This document shows positions 41,450 through 51,011 of a stretch of DNA of 64,000 nt, one piece after another. The DNA is taken from NCBI GenBank assembly GCA_045587545.1, contig JAZNCN010000028.1, positions 186,001 through 250,000 of the forward strand, read 5' to 3'. Source of the stretch: Caccoplasma_A sp045587545 (lineage in GTDB: Bacteria; Bacteroidota; Bacteroidia; Bacteroidales; G3-4614). Position 1 is the first letter of the stretch. Each line of letters starts with the position of its first letter. The notes under the pieces are model-generated. The model worked only from the letters and a program-made list of their open reading frames with translations. It did no database searches and was not told the origin of the DNA. The translations under genes were made by a program, and so were the position numbers.

Positions 41450-41998
41450 CTATCTTATAGAGCCTTCAAATACGTTTGTTGAGCCTATGGGATAAATTGA
41501 ACCTGTCATTGATATATTGCGTGCCCCTCTATCCATATTCAGGTATAGGTCAGCCATATTGGAGTTGCGTTGTAAATTGAGTGTTGCACTTGCATTAAGT
41601 ATAGAGCCTGTTAATTTCATATAATAAGAAGTATTCCCATGCCTATCTATATCAACACTCTCAATTTTTATCAGTCCGGTTGTTGTTATTCCTCCCATAT
41701 TGTTGGGGCCTCCTCCAAATCCTGTTGAGGTCTGAAAAGTAAATTGCTCACCCTCGACCATCAAAAAATTTAAATTAGCCGGGACTGTATTCATCGCTCC
41801 TCCACTTACGGTTATAGTAGTTGCATTGAATATCCATTCGCCTTTCTCCATTGCATCTTTTGCAATTATACCGGATATGGAATCTTTCTTTGATTCTAAT
41901 TCTCGCTTTGCTACTTTAAGTTCTTTTTTTGTCAACTCTTGAGCCTGCATAATATTGTAACTTATAGCCAATATCAATAAAATTACAAACTTTTTCAT
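41450..41998 (-). CDS. DUF4251 domain-containing exported protein
   Basis: A 182-residue protein. From the second ATG (41998) it has a signal peptide, MKKFVILLILAISYNIMQAQ, so this start is preferred to the ATG nine bases upstream. The mature part begins with a Lys/Glu-rich helix (LTKKELKVAKRELESKKDS) followed by ~120 residues of beta structure with GGAMNTVPANLNFLMVEGEQ and a Gly-rich GFGGGPNNMGGITTTG loop. DUF4251 proteins are common in Bacteroidales and of unknown function. It is monocistronic. Confidence 0.78.
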   Translation of the reverse strand: MKKFVILLILAISYNIMQAQELTKKELKVAKRELESKKDSISGIIAKDAMEKGEWIFNATTITVSGGAMNTVPANLNFLMVEGEQFTFQTSTGFGGGPNNMGGITTTGLIKIESVDIDRHGNTSYYMKLTGSILNASATLNLQRNSNMADLYLNMDRGARNISMTGSIYPIGSTNVFEGSIR

Positions 41999-42049
41999 AA
42001 TTGTCATTTATTTATAAATCCAAAATTAAATTTTTATCTTCATATAAAA

Positions 42050-42081
42050 AAAAAGTTCCGACTTTTTGTTCGGAACTTTTT
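42050..42081 (-). terminator. intrinsic terminator of lepA
   Basis: AAAAAGTTCCGA (42050-42061) and TCGGAACTTTTT (42070-42081) form a 12-bp stem with an 8-nt loop. Read on the minus strand it lies just after the lepA stop (42086) and is followed by a T-run. Plus-strand A-run upstream gives the symmetric signal. Confidence 0.8.
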
Positions 42082-42085
42082 TGTT

Positions 42086-43873
42086 CTAATCTAATTTCAA
42101 AACTGCAAGGAATGCCTTTTGAGGTACTTCAACAGTACCTATTTGCTTCATTCTCTTTTTTCCTTTCTTTTGTTTCTCAAGCAACTTACGTTTACGGCTG
42201 ATATCTCCTCCGTAACATTTTGCCGTTACATCTTTACGTACTGCTTTAACAGTCTCTCGTGCTATGATTTTTGCCCCGATTGCTGCTTGTATAGCAACAT
42301 CAAATTGTTGGCGAGGTATTAACTCCTTCAACTTTTCGCACATGCGACGACCGAAAGGCTCGGCATTATCAAAGTGTGTAAGGGTTGATAGAGCATCAAC
42401 TGTTTCGCCATTCAATAATATATCAAGTTTAACAAGCTTTGATTCACGGAAGTCGTGGATATGATAGTCAAACGAGGCATATCCTTTTGAGATACTCTTT
42501 AACTTATCGTAAAAGTCTATAACTATCTCTCCCAAAGGCAAATCGTATATCAACTCTATTCTGTTGCCTGAGATATACTCCTGTTTTATCAGTTCTCCTC
42601 GCTTGCCAAGGCATAGTGTCATGATAGGTCCTATATAATCAGTTGTAGTAATTATAGATGCTCTGATATAAGGCTCTTCTATATGGTCAATAAGCGTAGG
42701 TTCCGGTAATCCGGAGGGATTATGAACTTCTGCCATGTTACCTTTTTTGTCATATACTTTATACGACACATTGGGAACTGTGGTAATTACGTCCATATCA
42801 AACTCACGGTCTAATCGTTCTTGGATTATCTCCATATGCAACAAGCCCAAGAAACCACATCTGAATCCAAATCCCAATGCAACCGATGACTCAGGTTGGA
42901 ATGTTAACGAAGCATCGTTAAGTTGAAGTTTCTCAAGAGAAGCTCTAAGGTCCTCAAAATCTTGAGGATCTATGGGATATACTCCGGCAAAGACCATTGG
43001 TTTTACCTCTTCAAATCCTGCTATAGCTTTATCGCATGGTCGTGCTATATGGGTAATGGTATCTCCAACTTTTACCTCTTTTGATGTTTTAATTCCTGAT
43101 ATAATATATCCGACATCTCCTGCCGAGAGCTCTTTTTTAGGAACCATATCAAGTTTAAGGGTTCCTATCTCATCGGCTTCGTATTGCTTGCCTGTTGCTA
43201 CAAATTTAACTTTATCATTAGTACGGATTGTTCCGTTTACTATCTTGAAATATGCTATAATTCCACGGAAAGGATTAAATACAGAGTCAAAAATCAGACA
43301 CTGTAACGGTGCATCAACATCGCCTTTTGGAGCAGGAACTCGCTCAATGATGGCATCTAATACATCAAGAACCCCCTCGCCTGTTTTTCCGCTTGCTCTT
43401 AATATCTCTTCTGGTTTACAACCAAGAAGCGATACTATTTGATCTTCGACCTCCTCTGGCTGAGCACTCGGTAAATCAATTTTATTTATTACTGGAATTA
43501 TTTCAAGGTCATTGTCTATTGCCATATAAAGATTTGATATGGTTTGAGCCTGTATTCCTTGAGATGCATCAACTATTAGTAATGCTCCTTCACATGCCGC
43601 AATTGAACGTGATACTTCATATGAAAAGTCAACGTGTCCCGGAGTATCAATTAAGTTAAGGCGATAAACTTCATTACCTTTTTTATACTCCATTTGTATG
43701 GCATGACTCTTAATGGTTATGCCTCGCTCGCGTTCCAAATCCATATCATCAAGAACCTGATTTTGCAAATCTTTTCCTGATATGGTATTGGTATATTCTA
43801 AAAGTCGGTCGGCAAGTGTACTCTTGCCATGGTCGATATGGGCAATTATACAAAAATTGCGAATATTCTTCAT
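42086..43873 (-). CDS. lepA: elongation factor 4
   Basis: A 595-residue translational GTPase. IAHIDHGKSTLADRLLE (G1, residue ~9), RGITIKSHAI (G2), DTPGHVDFSYE (G3), and VINKIDLPSA (G4, residue ~130) are intact. The domain order of LepA follows, and the C-terminal LepA-specific domain ends with AKCYGGDISRKRKLLEKQKK and an IGTVEVPQKAF tail. It promotes ribosome back-translocation and assembly under stress. Start ATG 43873; a -7-like TACTTTTG lies at 43912-43919 on the minus strand. Confidence 0.95.
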   Translation of the reverse strand: MKNIRNFCIIAHIDHGKSTLADRLLEYTNTISGKDLQNQVLDDMDLERERGITIKSHAIQMEYKKGNEVYRLNLIDTPGHVDFSYEVSRSIAACEGALLIVDASQGIQAQTISNLYMAIDNDLEIIPVINKIDLPSAQPEEVEDQIVSLLGCKPEEILRASGKTGEGVLDVLDAIIERVPAPKGDVDAPLQCLIFDSVFNPFRGIIAYFKIVNGTIRTNDKVKFVATGKQYEADEIGTLKLDMVPKKELSAGDVGYIISGIKTSKEVKVGDTITHIARPCDKAIAGFEEVKPMVFAGVYPIDPQDFEDLRASLEKLQLNDASLTFQPESSVALGFGFRCGFLGLLHMEIIQERLDREFDMDVITTVPNVSYKVYDKKGNMAEVHNPSGLPEPTLIDHIEEPYIRASIITTTDYIGPIMTLCLGKRGELIKQEYISGNRIELIYDLPLGEIVIDFYDKLKSISKGYASFDYHIHDFRESKLVKLDILLNGETVDALSTLTHFDNAEPFGRRMCEKLKELIPRQQFDVAIQAAIGAKIIARETVKAVRKDVTAKCYGGDISRKRKLLEKQKKGKKRMKQIGTVEVPQKAFLAVLKLD

Positions 43874-43911
43874 CTAATACATTATCATTATTATTACTTT
43901 ACAAAAGTACT

Positions 43912-43919
43912 ACAAGAAA
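43912..43919 (-). promoter_or_regulatory. -7 box for lepA
   Basis: Minus-strand TACTTTTG fits TAnnTTTG and is 38 bp before the lepA ATG. No -33 box at the usual spacing. Confidence 0.35.
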
Positions 43920-43985
43920 GCAAATATGCCAAATTTTAAACCATACTTAAGCTATTTTTATCTTTTATATTTTTTTACTTGGGGG

Positions 43986-44016
43986 TTGGGTATTAGATAT
44001 GTTTTTAGTATCTTCG
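43986..44016 (+). promoter_or_regulatory. promoter of nfo (TTG-N20-TATCTTCG)
   Basis: TTG (43986-43988) is 20 bp before TATCTTCG (44009-44016), the expected Bacteroidetes spacing. The start codon is 21 bp further on. The box lies downstream of an alternative in-frame ATG at 43999, which supports the start at 44038. Confidence 0.55.
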
Positions 44017-44037
44017 CAAAATATAATACTGAATTTT

Positions 44038-44886
44038 ATGACTAAATATATAGGTGCTCACGTTTCGGCTTCGGGCGGTGTTGAAAATGCTCCCTTGAAT
44101 GCCCATAATATTGGAGCTACAGCATTTGCTCTTTTCACTAAAAATCAAAGGCAATGGATTGCTCCTCCGCTATCCGCAAAAAATATTGAACTGTTTAAAG
44201 AGAGATGTTTGGAATATGGCTACTCTGCAGATATGATTTTGCCTCATGATAGTTATTTAATTAACTTGGGAAATCCTAATAACGATGCTTTAGCCAAATC
44301 AAGAGAATCTTTTAACGAAGAGATGTTACGCTGTAGCCAATTAGGATTGAAATTACTCAATTTTCACCCGGGCTCTACTCTTAAACTAATAAGTGTTGAT
44401 GAGTGTATAGCTTTAATAGCTGAAAGCATAAATATTGCTTTGGATAAAACCAAAGGTGTTACAGCAGTTATTGAAAATACTGCAGGACAAGGTTCAAATA
44501 TCGGTTTTGCTTTTGAACATCTTGCTGCTATAATTGATAAGGTCGAAGATAAGAGCAGAGTTGGTGTTTGCATTGATACTTGCCATGCAGTTGCTGCCGG
44601 ATATGATCTTATTTCAGAAGATGGTTACAACAAATGTTGGAAGAATTTTGACGAGATAGTAGGATTCAAATATTTAAGGGGTATGCACCTTAATGATGCA
44701 AAAAAGGGTATCGGCTCACGAGTTGACCGCCATGATTCTTTAGGTTTGGGTGTTATTGGCAAAGATTTGTTCTCAAGATTAATGAAAGATGAAAGAATGG
44801 ATAATATTCCTCTTATTCTTGAAACTCCTAACGAAGAGATATGGGCTGAAGAAATTGCATGGTTAAAATCGGAAGCCGGAGAATAG
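44038..44886 (+). CDS. nfo: deoxyribonuclease IV (endonuclease IV)
   Basis: A 282-residue AP endonuclease of the TIM-barrel AP_endonuc_2 family. From ATG 44038 it begins TKYIGAHVSASGGVENAP, the expected first strand with a zinc-ligand His. Other metal motifs are LNFHPGST, VIENTAGQGSNIG, VGVCIDTCHAVAAGYDL, and LILETPNEE. It cuts DNA 5' of abasic sites in base-excision repair. The frame extends 13 codons upstream to another ATG, but those residues lie over the promoter. Confidence 0.92.
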   Translation: MTKYIGAHVSASGGVENAPLNAHNIGATAFALFTKNQRQWIAPPLSAKNIELFKERCLEYGYSADMILPHDSYLINLGNPNNDALAKSRESFNEEMLRCSQLGLKLLNFHPGSTLKLISVDECIALIAESINIALDKTKGVTAVIENTAGQGSNIGFAFEHLAAIIDKVEDKSRVGVCIDTCHAVAAGYDLISEDGYNKCWKNFDEIVGFKYLRGMHLNDAKKGIGSRVDRHDSLGLGVIGKDLFSRLMKDERMDNIPLILETPNEEIWAEEIAWLKSEAGE

Positions 44887-44913
44887 TAATAACTTATTAG
44901 TTACAACGGATAC

Positions 44914-45348
44914 ATGGACGAAAAACAAAATATATTAGACAGACGTTATATGAGAATGGCCGAAGTATGGGCTGAAAACTCATATTGTAAACGACGCAAA
45001 GTTGGAGCATTAATCGTTAAAGACAAAATGATTATTTCGGACGGTTACAATGGTACTCCTGCCGGATTTGAAAATATTTGCGAAGATGAGACAGGTCATA
45101 CAAAATCGTACGTACTACATGCAGAAGCTAATGCAATAACTAAAGTTTCACGTTCAAATAATAGTAGCGAAGGGGCAACACTTTATGTAACAGCATCGCC
45201 ATGTATTGAATGTGCGAAACTAATTATACAAGCCGGAATAAAAAGAGTTGTTTTTCTTGAATATTATCGCCTTAGCGAAGGTTTGGATTTGCTAAAAAGA
45301 GCCGGCGTGGAAATTTGCTATGTAGGCGATGAAAAAATTGACGAATAA
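44914..45348 (+). CDS. dCMP deaminase family protein
   Basis: A 144-residue cytidine/deoxycytidylate deaminase. The zinc site is complete: LHAEANAI (H-A-E, residue ~69) and SPCIECAKLI (P-C-x2-C, residue ~96). The N-terminal part has RRKVGALIVKDKMIISDGYNG typical of the dCMP deaminase/ComEB group. It would convert dCMP to dUMP for thymidylate synthesis. It starts 27 bp after nfo and ends 18 bp before the S41 protease. Confidence 0.88.
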   Translation: MDEKQNILDRRYMRMAEVWAENSYCKRRKVGALIVKDKMIISDGYNGTPAGFENICEDETGHTKSYVLHAEANAITKVSRSNNSSEGATLYVTASPCIECAKLIIQAGIKRVVFLEYYRLSEGLDLLKRAGVEICYVGDEKIDE

Positions 45349-45366
45349 GTTTGTTATTTAATTTAT

Positions 45367-47001
45367 ATGAAACGTTCAACAAAAATTATATATCCTATTT
45401 TTATTGCTGTTGCCGTAGTATTGGGTATTTATATTGGAAGGTTTTATGACTCTTTACATCACTCCCCGATTGTTTATTATGGCAAGAATAAAATTGAGGG
45501 GTTACTTTATTTAATAAAAAACCAATATGTAGATACTGTAAATATAGATTCTCTTACAGAAAAAGCAATACCAAAAATCATAAGCGAATTAGATCCTCAC
45601 TCTACATATATTCCTGCAGAAGATCTTGAAATGGTAAATAACGACCTTGACGGCTCATTTAGCGGTATAGGTATTCAGTTCAGCATATTGAATGATACTA
45701 TAATGGTTGTAAGTGTCATTCCCGGAGGTCCTTCGGAAAAAGCAGGTATTGTGGCTGGCGACAGGATTATCGCTGTTAATGATACCTCCTTTACAGGTAA
45801 AGATGTTACCAATGAAAGGGTAATGAAACATCTTAGAGGCAAAAAAGATAGTGAAGTAAAACTTACTCTTGCTCGTCCTTTAAGCAAAGAGCCTATTGAT
45901 ATTTTGGTTACCAGAGGTGATATTCCCGTTAATAGTGTTGATGTTGCATTCAGGGCAAATGAAGATATAGGATATATCAAAATCAGCAAATTCGGTAAAA
46001 ATACTTATAGCGAGTTTTTAAATGCTCTTGCAAAGTTAAATATGGAGGGTACTCAAAAATTCATAATTGACCTTAGAGGTAATTCGGGAGGTTATATGGA
46101 ATCTGCTATTAATATGGTTAATGAATTTTTGCCTGCCGGATATATGATTGTATATACTAAAGGTAATGCCTCGCCTCTTAACGAAATATTCTCAAATGGT
46201 ACAGGACTATTTAAAGATAACCAAATTGTTGTATTAATGGACGAATGGTCTGCATCGGCAAGTGAAATTTTTGCAGGGGCAATTCAAGATAATGACAGGG
46301 GCTTAATTATTGGCAGACGCTCTTTTGGTAAAGGATTGGTACAACAACAACTTCCTTTTAATGACGGCTCTGCTTTAAGGCTTACAATTGCAAGATACTA
46401 TACTCCATCAGGAAGATCAATTCAAAAGGATTATAAGATGGGCGATAGTGAAAACTATGAGAAAGATTTACTTAACCGCTTTGAACATGGAGAATTTGAC
46501 TCTAAAGACAGCATTCAAGTAAATGATTCTTTAACATATAAAACTCTTTATGGACGAACAGTTTATGGGGGCGGAGGTATTATGCCCGACATCTTTGTTC
46601 CTCGCGATACATCATACTATAGTCCCTATCTTACACAGGTTGTGAATAATGGACTAATATATCAATTTGCTTTTAAATATACTGATAATAATCGAGAAAA
46701 ATTATTAAAGTTCTCAAGCGCCAAAAGTTTACTTAAATACTTGAAAGGTGATAATATTCTTGACCAGTTTGTATCGTTTGCATCATCAAAAGGTATAAAG
46801 GCTCGTCCAATATATATTAATACATCAAAAAGAGAGATTCTAAATAGTATATATGCAAATATCACTCGCAACATACTTGGTGATGAAGCATTCTATCCTA
46901 TTGTTTTGATGAATGACGAAACATTCCTTAAAGCAATAGAGATTCTTAAAGAGGACAAAGGTTTTCCTATTATTGAAAATGAAAGAGAAACCGAAAATTA
47001 G
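45367..47001 (+). CDS. S41 family C-terminal processing peptidase
   Basis: A 544-residue exported serine protease. One N-terminal hydrophobic segment (residues ~8-25, YPIFIAVAVVLGIYIGRF) acts as an uncleaved anchor or signal. A PDZ domain follows at ~residues 95-180 (GSFSGIGIQFSI, GPSEKAGIVAGDRII), then the S41 catalytic domain with DLRGNSGGYMESAI and VLMDEWSASASEIFAGAIQD (catalytic Ser) and GRRSFGKGLVQ (Lys). It degrades or trims periplasmic proteins. The 3' end overlaps the next gene by 23 bp. Confidence 0.88.
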   Translation: MKRSTKIIYPIFIAVAVVLGIYIGRFYDSLHHSPIVYYGKNKIEGLLYLIKNQYVDTVNIDSLTEKAIPKIISELDPHSTYIPAEDLEMVNNDLDGSFSGIGIQFSILNDTIMVVSVIPGGPSEKAGIVAGDRIIAVNDTSFTGKDVTNERVMKHLRGKKDSEVKLTLARPLSKEPIDILVTRGDIPVNSVDVAFRANEDIGYIKISKFGKNTYSEFLNALAKLNMEGTQKFIIDLRGNSGGYMESAINMVNEFLPAGYMIVYTKGNASPLNEIFSNGTGLFKDNQIVVLMDEWSASASEIFAGAIQDNDRGLIIGRRSFGKGLVQQQLPFNDGSALRLTIARYYTPSGRSIQKDYKMGDSENYEKDLLNRFEHGEFDSKDSIQVNDSLTYKTLYGRTVYGGGGIMPDIFVPRDTSYYSPYLTQVVNNGLIYQFAFKYTDNNREKLLKFSSAKSLLKYLKGDNILDQFVSFASSKGIKARPIYINTSKREILNSIYANITRNILGDEAFYPIVLMNDETFLKAIEILKEDKGFPIIENERETEN

Positions 47002-47515
47002 GAGAGAAATAAAGTCTGAAAAACTTAAAATTGACGAAGGTTACAGATATGAGGCTTCACTATCTGTAATGAATAAGATTGAAAGTTTGAAGCAATTTAA
47101 TGAAGCAAAAAGGGTTTTGCTTTACAATGCTCTGCCGGACGAACTACCTACAGAATGTATGCTAAATAGGTGGAGTAAAGATAAAGAGTTATTTTTACCT
47201 GTAGTAAAAGGCGAAGAACTGGTTATAAAAAAGTATTCGCCAGAATGTATGAAAGTTGGAGCTTTTGGAATTAAAGAGCCCGAAGGCGAAGAGATTAATA
47301 TTGATACTATTGACATTATAATTGTTCCCGGAGTTGCTTTTGACCGTGAACACAACAGATTAGGAAGAGGTAAAGGTTTTTATGACAGATTACTATCAGA
47401 AAGTAAATCTTGTTTTGTAGGGATAGGCTACGATATACAAGTTATTGATTCTGTTCCTACGCAACCTCACGATATTAAAATGAATTATATAATAACAGAA
47501 AGAGAGATACTATGA
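46979..47515 (+). CDS. 5-formyltetrahydrofolate cyclo-ligase
   Basis: A 178-residue enzyme that converts 5-formyl-THF to 5,10-methenyl-THF with ATP. The C-terminal GRGKGFYDRLL (residue ~129) and VPGVAFDREHNRLG are family motifs, and the N-terminal IRREIKSEKLK is the ATP-binding start. ATG 46979 is preferred over a TTG two codons upstream. It overlaps the end of the S41 protease gene by 23 bp and the start of the M16 gene by 4 bp, indicating translational coupling through the three genes. Confidence 0.88.
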   Translation: MKEKPKIRREIKSEKLKIDEGYRYEASLSVMNKIESLKQFNEAKRVLLYNALPDELPTECMLNRWSKDKELFLPVVKGEELVIKKYSPECMKVGAFGIKEPEGEEINIDTIDIIIVPGVAFDREHNRLGRGKGFYDRLLSESKSCFVGIGYDIQVIDSVPTQPHDIKMNYIITEREIL

Positions 47516-50313
47516 AAAAACATGCTTTGCTTATTGCCTGCTTTTTTGCAGGATTAAGTGCGGTGGCACAACAATTTAGTCCGCTACCTATTGATGAGAA
47601 TGTTAAGTATGGAGTATTGGAGAACGGATTAACTTATATTATCCGCCATAATTCCGAGACCAAAGACCGTGCAAATTTTTATATAGCACAAAAAGTAGGT
47701 TCTGTTCTTGAAGAGGAAAATCAAAGAGGATTGGCTCACTTCTTGGAGCATATGGCCTTTAACGGAAGCGAACACTTCCCCGGTAAATCAATGATTAACT
47801 ATTTGGAGCGAAATGGTGTTAAATTTGGTAACGATCTTAATGCTTATACTTCATTTGACCAAACAGTATATAACATAGATAATGTCCCAACAAATAGAGA
47901 AAATATCGTTGACTCTTGTTTGTATATTTTATACGATTGGTCTGCTGCAATATCATTGGAACATGATGAAATTGATAACGAGCGTGGAGTTATTCACGAA
48001 GAGTGGCGTACAAGAAATACAGCACCCCTCAGACTATACGAGGCAATGGCAAAAGTTTTGTTTAAAGGAACAAAATATCCTGAAAGAATGCCAATTGGAA
48101 CAATGGACGTAGTATTAAACTTCTCATATCAAACACTTAAAGATTATTACAAGAAATGGTATCGTCCCGATTTACAAGGTATTATTGTAGTTGGAGATAT
48201 TGATGTTAATGCCGTTGAAGCAAAAATAAAAGAGATATGGAGTAACAGAAAATTGGACGAAAACCGAGCAGAACGTAAATGGGAAGTTATCCCCGATAAC
48301 GTTGAGCCTCTTGTTTCAATAGCTACTGATAAAGAGACAGACAGAACTGCAGTTTCAATATATTGCAAACACAAACAGTTAGAGAGAGAGCTTAAAGCCA
48401 CTATGCTTGGTATTGAAGATGCATACATAAAACTAATTGTAAGCAATGTTTTCAATCTTCGACTTTTTGATTTAACAAAAAAAGCAGGTTCTCCAATAAA
48501 AGGAGCTAAATGTTCTGATGGCAAAATGCTTGCTAATCAAGATGCATTTATGGTTGATGCTGTTGTTAAAGAGGGCGAAACTGCCAATGCTCTAAAAATA
48601 TTGGCAACAGAACTTGAACGCTATCAAAGATACGGATTAACTGATGGAGAATATGAGCGTGCGCGTGCAAATGTGATATCGGCATTTGAAAGAGAGTATA
48701 ACGAAAGGGCTAAAGCTCCTAACTCTAAATATGTAAAAGAGTATTTGAACTTCTTTTTAAATGGAGGTTCTATAATGGGTATAGAGAAAGATTTTGAGGC
48801 TATCAAAAAATGTGCTGAGAAGTTTACAGTTAAAGACATCAATGACTATCTAAAAACCTCTATAAGCGACCAAAACAGAGCTGTCATTATACAAGGTATT
48901 GAGAAAGAGGGTGTAGCATATCCTACCGAGGCAGAGGTTATACAAATATTAGATGATATAAACAACAGCGATATTGAGCCATACAAAGATGACATGAGCG
49001 GTAAACAACTTTTATCAAAAGAGATTGTTCCCGGTAAAGTTGTAAAAGAGAGCTATGATAAAAATTTAGATACAAAAATATGGACTTTATCAAATGGTGC
49101 AAAAGTTGTATTGAAAAACACCGACTTTAAAAAAGACCAAATAATGATATTTGGTATAAGCAAAGGTGGTGCATATTTGTATGACAATAATATTAACGAT
49201 GTTTATAACACAATTAACTTTGATGAGATTATCGGATTAAGCAAAATAGGTGGTTTCAGAACAAGTGAAATTATAAAACTTTTGGCTGGTAAACGAGCAA
49301 GTGCATCTCTTACACTTACTAAAAAATCAGAAGGTGTAAGAGGCGTAAGTTCTGTTAAAGATGTAGAAACTTTCCTTCAAATGATGCACCTATTAATGAC
49401 CGATATTACTCGCGATGACGAAGCATTTACAGCATGGACAGAGAAAGCTAAAGATGCTCTTAAAAATCTTGATGCCGACCCAGACAATGCAGTTGCAGAT
49501 TCAGTGGCAATAGCTATATACAAAGGTAATCCTCGTCAAATGAATATGAAATTGGAAGATCTTGATAAAATAGACTACGACAGAGTTATTGAGATTTGGA
49601 AAGAGAGATTTGGAAACGCAGGAGACTTTACATTTAATGTTGTTGGAAATATTGACGAAGAGGTATTACGCCCATTAATTGAAAAATATATCGCTTCTCT
49701 ACCTTCAACAAAGAAAAGAGAGAAGAGCGGAAACGACAGTTATGGAATGCGCCACGACGATTACAGCACTACATTTGAACGCGAAATGGAAAATGTTGTG
49801 GGTAGCGTAAATTGCGGATTCATGGGTAAAGTTAAATGTAATACTAAAAACCTCGCAATGATAAGTATTTTTGAGCAAGTTATGGATATGGTATATACCT
49901 CAACCATACGCGAAGAGGAAGGCGGTACTTATGGAGTAGGAACTAAAGCTTTAATCTCAACAAATAACGAATGGTATTTCCGATTTGCGTTTGATACCAA
50001 TGTTGAAAGTATGGACCGTTTGAAAGAGAGAGCTATCAAAGAGATGTATAAAGTAATTGAAGAGGGCATATCTCAAGAGAAGTTTGACAAAGTTAAGAAG
50101 TACATGCTTAAAAAAGCCGATGACAATATACGTCGTAACAACTTCTGGCTAAGCAATCTTAATGAGAAGGTAGTATATGGTTCAACTGATATTTTACAAT
50201 ACAAATCTATTATTGAAGATATAACACCTGAAGATGTGACAAAATTCGTCAATAAAATATTCAAAAAAGCTCATAAGTTTGAGGTTTTAATGAAAGGTGT
50301 AACAAAACAATAG
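47512..50313 (+). CDS. M16 family metallopeptidase (PqqL-like)
   Basis: A 933-residue exported zinc protease. It has a signal peptide (KKHALLIACFFAGLSAVAQQ). The first M16 domain carries the inverted zinc motif in LAHFLEHMAFNGSEHF (H-x2-E-H, residue ~77) with the third ligand in DNERGVIHEEW near residue 160. A second M16-like domain (residues ~510-930) is presumably inactive but structural. Such two-domain periplasmic enzymes take up or degrade peptides. It begins in the stop region of the previous gene. Confidence 0.88.
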   Translation: MKKHALLIACFFAGLSAVAQQFSPLPIDENVKYGVLENGLTYIIRHNSETKDRANFYIAQKVGSVLEEENQRGLAHFLEHMAFNGSEHFPGKSMINYLERNGVKFGNDLNAYTSFDQTVYNIDNVPTNRENIVDSCLYILYDWSAAISLEHDEIDNERGVIHEEWRTRNTAPLRLYEAMAKVLFKGTKYPERMPIGTMDVVLNFSYQTLKDYYKKWYRPDLQGIIVVGDIDVNAVEAKIKEIWSNRKLDENRAERKWEVIPDNVEPLVSIATDKETDRTAVSIYCKHKQLERELKATMLGIEDAYIKLIVSNVFNLRLFDLTKKAGSPIKGAKCSDGKMLANQDAFMVDAVVKEGETANALKILATELERYQRYGLTDGEYERARANVISAFEREYNERAKAPNSKYVKEYLNFFLNGGSIMGIEKDFEAIKKCAEKFTVKDINDYLKTSISDQNRAVIIQGIEKEGVAYPTEAEVIQILDDINNSDIEPYKDDMSGKQLLSKEIVPGKVVKESYDKNLDTKIWTLSNGAKVVLKNTDFKKDQIMIFGISKGGAYLYDNNINDVYNTINFDEIIGLSKIGGFRTSEIIKLLAGKRASASLTLTKKSEGVRGVSSVKDVETFLQMMHLLMTDITRDDEAFTAWTEKAKDALKNLDADPDNAVADSVAIAIYKGNPRQMNMKLEDLDKIDYDRVIEIWKERFGNAGDFTFNVVGNIDEEVLRPLIEKYIASLPSTKKREKSGNDSYGMRHDDYSTTFEREMENVVGSVNCGFMGKVKCNTKNLAMISIFEQVMDMVYTSTIREEEGGTYGVGTKALISTNNEWYFRFAFDTNVESMDRLKERAIKEMYKVIEEGISQEKFDKVKKYMLKKADDNIRRNNFWLSNLNEKVVYGSTDILQYKSIIEDITPEDVTKFVNKIFKKAHKFEVLMKGVTKQ

Positions 50314-50382
50314 CATAATTCTGATATAAGTAGCTTATAGCGATTGTAACGAAGGTAAAAGAATTCTCATAACACAAAAGTA

Positions 50383-51006
50383 ATGAGTAATAGTACATTT
50401 TTATATATTGTTGAGATTATAGGAACCTTTGCATTTGCAATTAGTGGAATAAGAATGGCTGCCCGAAAGAGGTTTGACCTCTTTGGGGCATACGTCGTAG
50501 GTCTTGCAACAGCCATAGGTGGCGGAACATTAAGAGATCTTCTTCTTGACGTTACACCGTTTTGGATGAGTGATTCAATATATCTGATTGTAACCGGTGT
50601 TGCTCTTCTTTTAGTTATCTTACTTCGTAAACACTTACTTCGTTTTGAAAATACATTCTTTATATTTGATACCGTAGGTCTTGCTCTCTTTGTTGTAGTG
50701 GGTATTCAAAAATCTCTAACTCTTGATTACCCAATATGGATTGCTATAATTATGGGAACCCTAACAGGTGCTTTTGGTGGGATTATAAGAGATATTCTTG
50801 TTAATGAAGAGCCTCTTATATTCCGAAAAGATATATATGCTTCGGCATGTATTTTTGGGGGTATTGTATATTGGATATCGTATAGTTTAGGAGTTAACGA
50901 TATTGTAACCCAAATTTTAGCAGCAACCGGAGTTATATTTACACGTATTGCCGCTGTAAGATTTAAATGGACATTACCAACTTTAAAAAGTGAAGAAGAG
51001 CAATAA
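50383..51006 (+). CDS. trimeric intracellular cation channel (TRIC) family protein
   Basis: A 207-residue membrane protein of the UPF0126/YicG group with seven helices. Two inverted repeats each have the glycine-arginine motif: GGGTLRDLLLDVTPFW (residue ~47) and GAFGGIIRDILVNEEPL (residue ~130). These residues line the pore in bacterial TRIC channels that conduct K+ and other cations. It lies 5 bp before topB, so the two are probably cotranscribed. Confidence 0.88.
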   Translation: MSNSTFLYIVEIIGTFAFAISGIRMAARKRFDLFGAYVVGLATAIGGGTLRDLLLDVTPFWMSDSIYLIVTGVALLLVILLRKHLLRFENTFFIFDTVGLALFVVVGIQKSLTLDYPIWIAIIMGTLTGAFGGIIRDILVNEEPLIFRKDIYASACIFGGIVYWISYSLGVNDIVTQILAATGVIFTRIAAVRFKWTLPTLKSEEEQ

Positions 51007-51011
51007 TAGAT

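Noticed and set aside
42119..43659. Plus-strand reading frames of 60-156 codons across this region
   Set aside because: They are antisense to lepA, whose coding sequence is intact and conserved; their proteins have no recognisable motif.
43999..44037. N-terminal extension of endonuclease IV
   Set aside because: Its codons cover the TATCTTCG promoter box, and the family N-terminus starts at 44038.
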